From: Porodaedalea pini
Taxonomy: Eukaryota > Basidiomycota > Agaricomycetes > Hymenochaetales > Hymenochaetaceae
Reading direction: 5' to 3'
DNA length: 64,000 nucleotides
Assembly (NCBI GenBank): GCA_002794775.1
Contig: NBAY01000010.1
Coordinates: forward strand, 124,001 to 188,000
The notes below the pieces were generated by a model. It was not told the origin of the DNA, made no database searches, and worked only from the letters and a program-made list of their open reading frames with translations. The number at the start of each line of letters is the position of its first letter. The stretch's first letter is position 1. The position numbers and the translations under genes were made by a program. Positions 1 to 11,442 of this stretch are shown here, piece after piece.

Positions 1-3000
1 ATCGCCCCCGTCTTGCTTCTTTTTCTTTGTCCTGCGGTTCGCGATATCGAGTCAACGATCAACAGGGGAGAAGAAAAGAAAAACTCGATTCAACTCAACT
101 CGTGACGGCGCGAACTATGAGCTTAAGCTTGGGAGAGCTCGGGCCTAGCTTCGGTCCTTCCCTCCTAGTACTAAGGCCGCCCTGAGGGAAAAGCCCCCGA
201 ATCCCGCCGCCCCCCGCAATTCCTTCCCGCTTTGGGCGAGGTTCTGTAGATCCATCCCACGGCCACCACTGTGGGACTTGATCTCAACAAACGCTCTGTG
301 ATGCAGTGTGATGCAGATAGAGATAGCTGGGCTGATCTGTGATCATGATGGAACGAACAAATGAATGAACGCACTACATCTGTGTCAGCTCCCGATCTTG
401 GGCCCTTGAGGCGTCGTCGGCGGACGTAAGGAGTGTGTGGTGAGTAATATTCTGCTTTTCTCCCTGGCTGGGTGGCATCGGGTGCTATCGCCTCTTTATC
501 TTCATGATAAACTCGATAGCGGCGCGCTGCGGTAGCGCGCGCGCTCGCTGGCTCGCTGGATACTAACGTCCGTGATCTCCTAGGGGCTTAGACTGAGATG
601 CGTATGCGGCATATAGGGTCGAAAATGCTTTCAATTCCGAGTCAGATCTCTTGCGTCTCGCTTCAGACTCGAGCGCAGGGCGCCCTGATTGTCATCGCCA
701 AACCGCATGCGTTGTTGTATGAGTTACTGTGTGTGCCCCATGCCAGTGCTAGTGGGAGACCGCGACCTGGTTATGAATCTCACTCCGATTCCGACGAGTT
801 TTCCAGCCCTGATCATGGAGTTAAGTTACTTATCAAAGTGTGGATAATATGCCTATATCGGGAACGCTCTGACTCTGAGTTTGACTTTGAAGGCGTTCTT
901 CTTCTGACCCTCGCGTTCTCAGCGCCTCAATCATGAGCATACTTTGACCATATGCCTTCTTTTGCACCCTTTGACACATTCAATCCGTTCCAGTGTTCTC
1001 GAGGGCCAATCAAGAGCGGCTACGTGGGGATGGGGGCCGACTTCGAAACGGCTGGAAATAGGGATCTTCGCGCTGATCATTTTCCGGCCGTTCTTTTTAT
1101 TCTTTCATTCATTCATCCCAGATTCCCAGCACTCAATTAAACCGCACCGCATCGGCCTCAGAGAAAGAGAACATTAATATTAATGAAGGAGAGGCACATG
1201 CTCACGCACCGCCTCTGTCCATCATGCACAGGTCTTGTAGCAGCGGGTGCGTTGCGACACCCGCTGCCGCGAACGCAGGACAGGAGGGGGAACAGACCTA
1301 GGGAGCGACGATCCTGGGCCTGTCTCCTCTTTCCTGATCTTAATCGCAACGACGAGCAACCTCAGACTCCAAGTAGACCTCGAGGCCGGGGAGGCGGTGT
1401 TGTTGCGAGGGTGACGGTCAGAGCGCCCCCTACGGGCGCAACTGCTTTGCTTATCCGTCGCAAGGAACGAAGCGTGTGTGCGTGTGTCCAGGTCAGCGTT
1501 TACTCTATCTAGCTCGCCCCAGGGCTGTCTGGCCCGAAACTTGCAGTTGGGAAGTCCCGATGCAGTCTAGAATATGATGAGGGGTTTCTGATTAGGACCA
1601 TTCGTTGTGCTGCAATCCTACTTTTGGTGCGGCCTGTGCATCCAGGAGTCCCAATCGGCGAGCTTTGCTAATGAATATTAATACTTATGGGCCCCTTGCA
1701 CTGATCCTCTTCGCTCAGGATGAACCTGTAAAATTCCAGATTTACGGCAGTCATTTTACGGAAACAATCGGGGTGCAAACTGGGCTCCTGCAATATTAAT
1801 GTCGAGCTCGGGATCCCGTCATACCGGATGGCGTGCTCGCCTTGAATACAGCAAAAAAAAAAAAGGTCAATAGCTTTCCTCTAACTCCTACCCTCTCACT
1901 TTCCATTCTCCCATCGCTCAATCCGCTTATCGAATTGACCCTACATATCCGAAGGTCTCGATCATATCTGTGGTGCACCTTCCTTGCTTCCCGCAGTCGC
2001 ATTAATATTGTCCACCTCGATTGGCTTGATATCGTCCATGATGACGAAGACTTCGGAGCATAAATCCATCGGAAAGGAAGGAATTTCACATCTGGATTCC
2101 GAAAGGAAATGGGAACTAGTACTGATAATCTAGGACGCCTATTCCGTGCTATTCTACTCCTAGCCTCGGTCTCTTCGGCGGCACGCTCCATCTTCCGGCT
2201 ATACGGTGCACGGATACGAAATGGGGAGGCCAAAGATAGCGTTTCGTTGCATGTGTATCGCAACTGTGGCCTGAGATCTCCTTTTCCGAGTCAGTTCATT
2301 TTCAGTTGGCCAGAATGCGAGGAAATGTAGGAAAGTGGATCGAAATCACAATCACAATCATGGACGATTAACCATTAGGCCCAAGCTCTTCACCGTTGGG
2401 CGTTTCGGCCATTAATGTGGCTCTGCGACCACGCCAGCTCGTCCGCATCTATGTATTTCACCCACCAGAATCCAACAATATTAATAGCGACAATTTGCTT
2501 CCATGTCCTGGTACAGCAGGCTATTGTCATTCTATGAACAGGCTCTACGCTTAGGCTATGGACTCCATCCCCCGCCGGAGGGAGCTTGATCAACCTGAAA
2601 ATGAGTGAGGTGGAATCGCAGATCACTGGGAAAGCAATATTAATCCAACAGCCTACCATAACCGGAATGGTCCACACAAAATGGTGCGGCTTCGGAGTTT
2701 ACCGTGGACAATATTAATCAACGACAACAAAAAACGATTCCGCACAAGTCTTCCAGTTTACCTTTTAAATTTTGTCTACGTCGACTCGATGTGCACGAGA
2801 CGTCTTGCCAAAAAGCGCCTGCGAACACGGATCTGAGCTGAAGCCGGTGATATTGAGCGCTGGTGAGCGAAGCTGATGAAAACCGAAACGAAGACGAAAA
2901 CGAAAACGAAGCCCCTGGCCCGGCCACTGGCACTGGCATTGGTGGCGTCACTGGTTCTTTCGCAACTTCTACCATACACTCGTCCCCCGCCCTCGCTTCT

Positions 3001-3559
3001 ACGAAACCTTCTTTTCCATCACCCCCCGCATCCGAGTCTCTGGCCCAAATAAACTACCAACGAGATCGCAAGGGGCTCCCGGGAGGAAAGGCGAATTCGT
3101 CACGCCTTCTTCGCAAGACGCTGTACGAGTGCGGAAAGAACCTGGATCCTCCCGGAATAGCGTTTCCGTTTCCGATGAATGCGCATTAATGTTAATACTA
3201 TCGCGAGCTAAGAGTACTGGTAAGACGCTCTCCAGTACCCCGAGTTCGCGCAGGGGGCCCAGAAGTATCAAGTTCAACTGCAAGCTGCGCATCTTCCGAA
3301 TGCGCAGCGCTGTCCACTGGCAGGCCCAGGTCCAGGGTTCTCAATTTCGTCATAGACCACAAAGTCCGCCTGCGAATATGAATCGGACTATGTAGTACTA
3401 TGTATGTTACACGATGCCCTTCTGTTTTTACTTTTGGCCCTTTGCTGATAAGCAAGACGCGCCTGGATTAATATTAATATTCCTAACGCCGGCACAAATT
3501 TAAAGGCTATATGCGAATGGAAAGCAAATTAAAACACAGGTACTCGTTCACCTCACCTC

Positions 3560-3592
3560 TAGGCTCTAGGCTCTAGGCTCTAGGCTCTAGTC
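3560..3592. repeat. tandem 8-bp repeat, CTCTAGG units
   Basis: About four tandem copies of the 8-base unit TAGGCTC-T occur here. It is a simple short tandem repeat within the gene-free left region. Confidence 0.75.
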
Positions 3593-3705
3593 TCACCTAC
3601 CCCGGCCTCCAATTCGAGAAACCCCATCTCCCTTTCCTTCCTTAGCCTTTCCCCACAATTTCACCTCCGCTCTCAACCACCTCCCTCGAATCCCGAGGTC
3701 AAGAC

Positions 3706-3718
3706 TAGTACTAGTACT
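3706..3718. repeat. ACTAGTACTAGTACT palindromic repeat
   Basis: Overlapping ACTAGT/CTAGTACTAG palindromes. A second, longer copy is at 4063-4078, and single CTAGTACT words occur near 165 and 2116. Confidence 0.6.
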
Positions 3719-3780
3719 TAGACTTATCCTCAAGACGCCTTTACCCGCATCACCGGCGACTCCGGCTCCCGATAAAATCG

Positions 3781-3826
3781 GTGTTATTCTTATTCTTATT
3801 CTTATTCTTATCCTTATCCTTATCCC
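3781..3826. repeat. TTATTC/TTATCC hexamer microsatellite
   Basis: A run of TTATTC units grades into TTATCC units. It lies about 40 bases before a second hexamer array. Confidence 0.8.
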
Positions 3827-3867
3827 CGACCTCTCGATTCATTGCGCCCCATTCAATTTGTAAGAAG

Positions 3868-3910
3868 GGGCGGATCGCCATCGCCATCGCCATCGCCATC
3901 GCCCGTCGCC
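3868..3910. repeat. CATCGC hexamer microsatellite
   Basis: Five or so tandem CATCGC units are followed by degenerate CATCAC/CGCCC units. Confidence 0.8.
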
Positions 3911-4911
3911 CCATCACTCATCGCCCATCACTCATCACCCCTTGCCAGCAATATAATTCTTGAGAAGAAACGTCACATAAAAGGGAGTTCTCGACTCTTA
4001 ACTTCTAGTATTCAATTTGAATTCCAATTCAATGCCGGGGCTTCTGAAGAGCGCTAGCGGCTAGTACTAGTACTAGTGCGCTGGCTCGGAGCCGTCAGTT
4101 ACGCTAAATTACACTTTACGCGCACTTGGGGGAGCTCGTTTGCCCCGATCAATATTAATATTAATATTGGAGCTCGCAGTGAAGTACTTGTATAATTCGT
4201 ACAAGTCCGGTGTTGCAGAGTTTTTCCCCGGCCGCAGCGCTGGGTTGAATTTGGGCGTCCGATTTGTGGCAAATTGCAATATTAATATATGAATAACGTA
4301 AAAACAGCGAACGAGAGCTGCGTCATATATATCCAATTTGGCCGCTCTTAGCAAGACCGGCAATATTAATGCAACGTATTCAGTATTAGACTGCGCGCCC
4401 GTGCACATCTAGGTTCAATGACGGAAAGATACAAGTGCGTATGCGGGATCAATGAAAACAAGCAGTGGAAAAAAGGTAGTCAATTAATGCAAGAGCGGAG
4501 ACGGAAGAAGCAATATGGCATGGATGTATCTTATCTAAGTAATGGCTATTCGGAAGGCAAATGTGGCTTCGCATACACAAGGTGAGTGGATGGATAGAAA
4601 CTACACGAACAAATGATGCATGATAAATATAGGGGCTGCTAGACGAACAAGCTCTTGATATGGAGGAAGAGATGTGTAACTGTAAGGAAGAGGACGCGCC
4701 GCAAGATAGCTGATAACTGGACGTCCTGATTGACGACGGCGCTAGCGGATGCATGTCTGAGAGACGACGGCCCACGTCACCAGCCATTCGACATACGACA
4801 AGCCGCTCAGGTCGAGGGACACGTCCATGACTCTAGTGCTGTTGAGGCACAAAATAGCCGAGGGCTAACTGCCGCCCGCCCTGCGTCTCACAGACCACTA
4901 CTGCGGATGCT

Positions 4912-7900
4912 TCATCGCCGCCGGCGCGCTACGTTCTCCTCGGATCCCACCGGATCCGACGATACTGCGGAAGGCGATGAAGAGGCGTCCGGCACACGCC
5001 GCACGAGGAGTGGCATCTGGTTCCCGCGCTCAGGTTCCGACTTGACGCATGGACGAGTCACGACGCTGCGCATGTACAAGTCAGTCAGCACACGTATCCA
5101 ACAATCAATACTCAGGAAATCAGCGGAACAAGTTGGCACAGAAGCATGATGTTCGCGGTATCCAGACGGAAGCGAATAGCACGATAAGACAGATCCCGTA
5201 AATGGCACTCACTTAACTTTGCGCTCGATGACGAGCGAAGGGTCTATGCTGAAATCGAGGTCGCGCAATAAGACGTATAAAAATATCTTGATCCTGTTAG
5301 TTCAGCTGCTTAGTCATGTCGAAGAAGACGACACAGAAAAATAAAAATAAAAAGCCGAAGGTGCAAGGAAGTCCGAAATAGTTGAAATTTTAGAAAATGC
5401 CAAAGGCTGCAATGTAGAAAGCGGATGCGAAAAGACACACTTGAGGTCAGGATGACAGACACGTTTGATGTTTAACGTTAGACCGAGAAAAGGTGAACCA
5501 AATCGTAGACAGGGAGCAATCTGAGGATAGCCTCCCATCTCGACGAGCACCTCGCTGGTCGACGTGATCCACCTCGAAGTTCAAGAAACGACGACGACAC
5601 CCACATGATAGACAGCGAGGTCCGTCATGAGAAGCCTAAATGGCAGAAAGAATGACGAAGAAGAACGAGAAGAATAGCGGTCCCAACCGCGACAGGATAC
5701 GCTCGGAAGCAACTCAGACGCCACAACAAACAAGCACCTGAGCCGAAGTCGGAATCTGATAAACAACAGCATAATCTGATGAATTGAAAAGACGACCGGG
5801 ATGTCGTGACGTGGCGCACAAAGAGAAAGGAAATCAAATGATAAAAGAAAGATACAGAATACTTACTCGGCAAGTGCAAACTTATACCCAATGCATGCAC
5901 GATTGCCGTTGACGGGGTTACCATTTAAGAAGGTGAGGATGTTCGACCACAGACCCGGTATGGCGTTAGTCGACGGTGGCAAATTCCCCCATCGCTCCGG
6001 TCTGATACATAACAAAATAACAACCAAATCAGTCTGATGTCTCCGCCACTGTACGCAATATATGTATAGAAAGGGAAACAAACGCACTTGAACTCTAGCG
6101 CGTCCTCCCCCCACATTTCTTTCCGTCGATTCACGGCCGCTATCGGGATGCTCACGATATCGCCGCGACGCACACGCACGGTTGTGCTCACACGCCCGTA
6201 CCGGTCCGTAACGCTCCCCGCAAGAGGAATCTCGTCCCACCCGCTGGGCGCTTCGCACACGCGCATCGTACTCGTCACCGGAGCATATATCCGCAGTGCC
6301 TCACGTACGACCCAGTCGAGATACTCGAGATGCTGGAGGTCGTCATCTAGGCTTGGCGATGCTGGCGAGAGATCCTGCAGTGCTGCTCGTAGGCGTGCTT
6401 GGACGTCGCGATGGTTTGTGAGAGCGTACAAAATCCAGACGAGAGCAGATGCTGTCGTCTCATGCCCCGCAGCCATGAAAGTCGATATTTGACAGAGAAT
6501 CTCCTTCGTCGACATCTGTTGCGACGGCGCTGTGGTCAGATTAGAGCGAACTAAGTTAAGTGAGAATCAATATCGATCATTAAATTTCCACCATTTTTGG
6601 GAAGGAGGGGAGGGGAGGGGGGGGGGGGGGAAAGACATACTGAGTACACTAAGCAGGTCCCTTTCGACATCTTTCGGATCTGCCTTTGAGTTGGCAAGAG
6701 TGGACTCAGCAAGGAAGGCATGCTTGCGCTCTTCGATGAGGCCTAAACCAATTTCTCGGATTTTGGCCCGTGTACGAGCCTCCGCCTCATTTTCTTCACG
6801 CTGCAAGCATGATGCTTAATAGAATGACTGGAACTAGCGGGGCTGAGACTCACAAAAACACGCAAGACGGGGAACCAAGCTTGCAAGATCGTCATGACAC
6901 GAAATTTACGGGCAGTGCTGAATACCAACGCAAATGCTAGTGCGAGCTCATTGGACTCATCCGTCAGAGAGTTGAACGCATAGCCAAAACCTGAAGACAT
7001 ATAACTTCTTGTCAGAAGTGCGTCCGGAAGCATATTTTGAAGGTTTGCTCGGAAACAATACCTGCTAGTCCAATGATGTCCAAGGTGGCGCGACCAAGCC
7101 ATGCCAGCGCATCAATACGCGTACCGCATTGCTCCACCGTTGAATCTGAACACGCAGATGGATCAACGCCCTCGTCGTCATCAACGATTCGTAGCCAGAT
7201 GTCACGAAGCTGTGTAAACGAATTGAGAGCATGAGTTATGACTTCAAATTGAAGGAAATGGTAATATATAATATACAAACGACGAACCTCACTAGCCTTG
7301 TCCCAGAAGATGGGCAGGACTGCCCTGATGCTAGCGGCTGAGAAGGCAGGGGAAATTATCTTTCGCTGCCGTTTGTGTTGATCACCTTCTGATGTGAGCA
7401 GGCCTACGCAGTTTATGTATGGGCCTCCAGAGAAGAAAACAGTAAAGAACAACAGCGATGCTTACCATCGTGACCTGCAGCCATGCTCGCTAAACTATCT
7501 CTCACGAAGTCGGGTTTCGGATAGTCATATGCATTGCCAAGAACGTGGGCAACTGCACGCGGATCGGTGATCATAAGCCTACACCCTCCAAATAATCCAT
7601 GGTAGATAAACGCAGGACCGTGGTCGTCTTCCCATGTAGCAATAAGATTGTTGTTCTCCTGGTCGTGCATGGCCGCGAGATTACCCATAAAGAAAGAGGG
7701 GGAGCGCGGGCCGCGGAGGCGCCGAAGCGGTGAGATCTGCTGGCGGACGATGATGCGAACGAGACCAGAAGCAGCACATAGAAAGAGGAATACAGGAGCG
7801 AGAAAGTACACCAAGGACCTTGAGGATGGCATGAATGCGGTGAGCCGGGTCATGAGGGCGAGTGCGTTGTCATTGCCATAGCCAGTGCGACCAGTGACGT

Positions 7901-7916
7901 CCGAGACGCCAAACAT
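4912..7916 (-). CDS. cytochrome P450 monooxygenase
   Basis: A haem-thiolate monooxygenase, expected to be anchored in the ER and fed by a P450 reductase; the substrate cannot be told. The start at 7916 gives a hydrophilic stretch followed by a hydrophobic anchor, then a Pro/Arg hinge (LRGPRSPSF). The I-helix oxygen-binding motif AGHETTAS is near 6470. The K-helix ExxR (EALR) is near 6300, followed by the PERW signature. The haem loop ends [13 protein letters not shown] near 5880-5915, with the cysteine ligand in RACIG. The C-terminal strand [14 protein letters not shown] lies near 5050. At least six introns interrupt the gene. Exons between 5250 and 5870 are only partly resolved: I read [11 protein letters not shown] at about 5220-5260. 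The haem loop carries five extra residues relative to the usual FxxGxRxCxG spacing. About 25 residues follow the conserved C-terminus before the stop. Confidence 0.88.
6603..6631. repeat. G-tract inside a P450 intron
   Basis: GGAGGGGAGGGGAG runs into about 14 consecutive G. On the coding strand of the P450 gene this is a C-rich tract inside an intron between the I-helix exon and the preceding exon. It could form a G-quadruplex on the plus strand and is a likely site of assembly length errors. Confidence 0.75.
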
Positions 7917-8953
7917 AGTACAGAAAGTCTATTTACTGCTGGCCGGCAGCGGACATTTGGAGGCGGGAGGGGCGGACTGTTGAAACGACGGGCGGGAGGC
8001 GGGCGTGTGGAGGGAGAGACCAGCTCTGTTATAAGTATATGTGGCAGTCAAAGACTGAAGGGACGGCCGTGTCTGAACGGGATACGACGCGCCGACACTG
8101 CATCATACCTTCGGCGATCCCGGGGCAATGCTTCTTGAGATCGCTTCGGCAATTCCTCTCCGCTTGGTCATCATAAACTCCCTTTTATGTTTATTTTCCC
8201 AAACACGCGTATGGGTTTGACTTTTCTTTGCCACGCATGAGCCTCATCTGCTGTATTAGAGGAAGGCTCTGCTGCGAATCAGAGGCTGGCCGCCATATCC
8301 GTCGAGTCCCACCCATCAATCCTCTCCGAGAACCCCGCTCAGGGTTCCCAGTTTGCATGCGATCGTCATCTTAAGATCAGCTTGTCTCTTCATGCACAAG
8401 GCATCCTCTACCGGCCTCGTCGGGCAGACTGCACTCAAAGAACTTCAGAACACATTCATCTTGTCCTACCTGGACGTCATGCTCTCAACCTATCCAGCTT
8501 GTTGTTTGGCGTTTGCTTCCGCCCGCGAGCCGTCTATCTCCGGTTCTATGCATAGCAGCTGTGCATCTCGTACCGTCCTTGCCGTTCTATCCTGGTGCGT
8601 GTGCCTTATTTGCTTCAATAGATTCCGATTCGAATGAAGGTCAACTCCGACACTATTATTACAAATCACAAAAGAAACCGCCGAATTCACTGGCAAATAG
8701 TCCATACCCGAACCGTATATCAAAACGGGGAAAGAGGAGAAGGAACAAGAGCATGGTATCTTAGCGTCCCGCATAGCTGGTGTAAAAGAAGCCCGAGAAC
8801 GCCGGTCTATCTAGGTCACGCAGGTACAAAAGCAGATGTAAAAGGTCTTCATAACGTCGCTGGCCTGCAGAAAGAGATTCCATCGGCAAACAAATTCATA
8901 CCCAGATGGAGCTCAATTGTAGATAAAGATCCTTACCTCTGGCAATTGCGTGA
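7917..8953. other. P450 upstream flank and DUF6533 3' flank
   Basis: No convincing gene. Reading leftwards, a TATA-like TATACTTATAA near 8027-8037 lies about 110 bases before the P450 start and is a plausible promoter element. A 94-codon open frame at 8353-8637 (+) shows no family features. Confidence 0.5.
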
Positions 8954-10619
8954 CTATGCGAACTCCATACTAATAGTGCTCGCGGACCTTATCCGATAGC
9001 TCGTTCCTCCATTGAGCCCTTGCTCGCCTGCCTGCTTCAGATTTACCAACATTACACTGCCAAGGAGACAGAGCAGGCTAGTACTTCCAAGTACTGTTGA
9101 TATGATGATCACGAAATGGTTGCTCTTAGCCCAGCATTTCACAATGTTCACGACGCTGCACAATAGCACCCTTGATAGAAAGAGTCAACCAATGTCGCTT
9201 CTCGGATTGTCTATAAGGTCATGGAATGGGACCTACATTCCGAAATATGAAATTTGGTCTCGCATTAGAATTTCAACCAGTTTAAAACCTTTGAATCCCG
9301 CAGACAACCTCCAGAACTCCGCCGCCTTGTAAAGAGCTAGAACAGCTAAGATGAGCTGGAATATGAATGGTGTGATCCTACTGGATGGAAACATTATACA
9401 ATGGCCTTTGATCAAAGAAACAACTTCTTACCAGTAGAGGGTCTCCCAAACTCTTCGAGAGCACTTGTTTTGCTCTACGCAAGCAGTGATGCTTGGCATG
9501 AGATGCTCTAATGAAACGTGTAAATAATAATTTAGAACGACATGCTCACATCCCGAAGACTTACTTTGCTCTGCAACCTCAGCGCTAACAGCCACAATCA
9601 TGAAAGCTAGCCTCAATGAAGCTTCCAGAATTAACAAAGTCTTGAGAATCACAGAAATCGGTCTGGCTGCAAGGTTGAAATGAACAAGCTGATGGGAAAC
9701 ATCTGTACCGCATGTAAGATGCACCTACCCTGGTGGCAAAGCGCAAGGACTCGAATAAGGAGTATATCTACAAGTCAATGTCAACGACCGAGATTGAACC
9801 GCGAACAATCGAAGGGCCTACAGTCGATCAAAAGGACCGTGGTCCAATCTACAACAGGATTTCTGATAAAGCTTTCAGCGCGTAATACAAAGTTGTGAAC
9901 TTACCAGCCAGATTATGAACCCAAGTTACGGAGCTACCTGCACTCTGGAGTCAGCGCAGGCCGTTTCCTTTTTCACGCGTACTCACAGCTACATAATCAT
10001 TAGCAAACACAGTTCGAGGAACGAAGGGTGAAGAAAGACACTTACAGAGCCGTAGAGACGTTCAAAATGTGGACTATAGGAACAAACCTGTCATGCGCAC
10101 ATTGTCGGGGGAGGCGAGGTGTGACATACGTTGGATGCTGATGAAAATCGAGAAAAGCCCGATATATCGATTCTGTATTCAGACCATGGACATTAGAGCC
10201 TGATTAGTGATAAATTTTAAGAACGGCGATGAGTCACCAGAAAGTATACAAGATTAACGGTCTTCACTGGAGTACCCTTTTTTTCCAGCGCATAGTGTTA
10301 TGTGAGAACGCGAGAACATGCACCAGAGCCGATGAGGATACTCACCCAGAAGTACCTTACCTAGAACAAAGGTCGAAGTTAGAACATTTTATATCGCTAA
10401 TCAATAACAAACAACTGACTTCTTTGTCCATTGTCGTAACTAAAGCAGAATTAGTGGTCTTTTAATCAGAGTAAGAGATTCGTTGGCTCAACTGTTATGG
10501 TATAGTAGAAGCGAAGCGAGCGCAACTTTGCAGTAAAGTTCGACTTCAGCAGTGTAGACAACCGTGCTCCAGTCACTAGACCCATCGGAAATCACTTCGA
10601 GTAAGCGAAAGTCGAACAT
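8954..10619 (-). CDS. DUF6533 seven-helix membrane protein, micro-exon gene
   Basis: An integral membrane protein of the basidiomycete DUF6533 family, whose function is unknown. Splicing by hand gives the N-terminal domain: LLLYHNITTMDKEVRYFW, then KTVNLVYFLNRYIGLF. Further helices follow (WVHNLADILLIRVLAL, PISVILKTLLILEASLRL, ITPFIFQLILAVLALY), and the family's late block LVEILMRDQISYFG...SLLCLLGSVMLVNLK closes the domain. The protein ends TISMEFA. I start at the ATG at 10619, which puts about 30 residues before the first helix; an upstream start remains possible. Exons (descending): 10619-10493, 10439-10420, 10360-10346, 10276-10238, 10172-10130, 10073-10046, 9933-9905, 9767-9729, 9666 onward. 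Several are under 45 bases. Introns show clear CTAAC/CTAAT branch sites. Confidence 0.82.
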
Positions 10620-11442
10620 TTTCGAAAGTCTTAGTAGATAGAGCTGCAGAGTGGACGCAAGAATGCGACTGAGCATCGTAGCACTGACGGGCTCGAGTCT
10701 TATAGTGTAAGTGGACCATGGCAGTGACAAGCAAGCAATTTGACCTCGGTTTGGGACAAGAGCAAGCTTGGTTCCGGCCATCTTTGGTTTTCCATGCAGA
10801 ACAAGCTCGAATAGGCCACTCGCAATAACAAGGTGTTCCCAATGCATAGAAACCCTATCAATCCTAGCACACAGTGATTCCAGCTGCTGGGACGTCATCA
10901 AAGCTCATTTAAAGGCACTAGATGACAGCGAAAGAATCAACGATGCGCGAAGGATCTCTACGAATCAGATCAATGGTGAAGTAAAGATGCAGAACAGAGA
11001 TACGTAGCACAGCCAACGAAAAAGCGTGGCTGATATCATTCGGCGTATTTAGTGCTTGGACAGAAAGAGAATGTTGACGAGTCGAGTCTCACGCAAACCA
11101 AGGCTTCAGTTGACTTGAACTGGAGACCTCGAGAGAATCCAAGTACGGTCTACAAGGAACGGGTCCGGGTTAGAAAGAACCTGGGAAGTTACTGGGGTAG
11201 TGCAATACTTGTGGTGTATTTGCGGATCGGTTTCCGCAAGCGAATTGGTGTTACATAGTCGACAACAAGGCATACAGAGTATAACGATAACCGGATAGCA
11301 AAAGGAAAGTAAGTCGTGAGGTCGTAAAGTCGTAATCATCAGCGTCATAATCCGTCGAAGTCGCAAAGTTCAGGGAAACTCAAATTACGAATCCTGAAGT
11401 GCTAGCACCGTCCGGGTATGCAAATCGAGCACTTCGCCTGGA
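10620..11442. other. intergenic, no gene seen
   Basis: This is upstream of the DUF6533 gene and downstream of the DUF4203-like gene. Open frames run on both strands but none has family features, and I see no clear promoter motif. Confidence 0.5.

Larger units (their letters stand above)
1173..4370. repeat. dispersed AATATTAAT / ATTAATATT word cluster
   Basis: The 9-base word AATATTAAT, or its reverse complement ATTAATATT, occurs at about 1173-1184, 1674-1682, 1792-1800, 2001-2009, 2477-2485, 2636-2644, 2710-2718, 3467-3481, 4151-4168, 4278-4286 and 4362-4370. A one-base variant lies at 3185-3196. Several copies are extended by overlapping tandem units. Elsewhere in the window I see it only near 29978, 35623 and 39088. 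The copies are embedded in otherwise GC-balanced sequence. Confidence 0.8.
1..4911. other. gene-free, repeat-rich region
   Basis: I find no coding region that resembles a protein family on either strand. Open frames here are short and of mixed composition. What the stretch does hold is a cluster of AATATTAAT words, CTAGTACTAG palindromes and several microsatellites, listed separately. The part nearest the P450 gene (about 4450-4911) is its 3' flank. It could be subtelomeric or centromere-near DNA or an old repeat field, but no telomere repeat is visible, so this is open. Confidence 0.6.

Noticed and set aside
1..4911. CRISPR or telomere repeat
   Set aside because: The repeated words are irregularly spaced and there is no TTAGGG array; the genome is eukaryotic.
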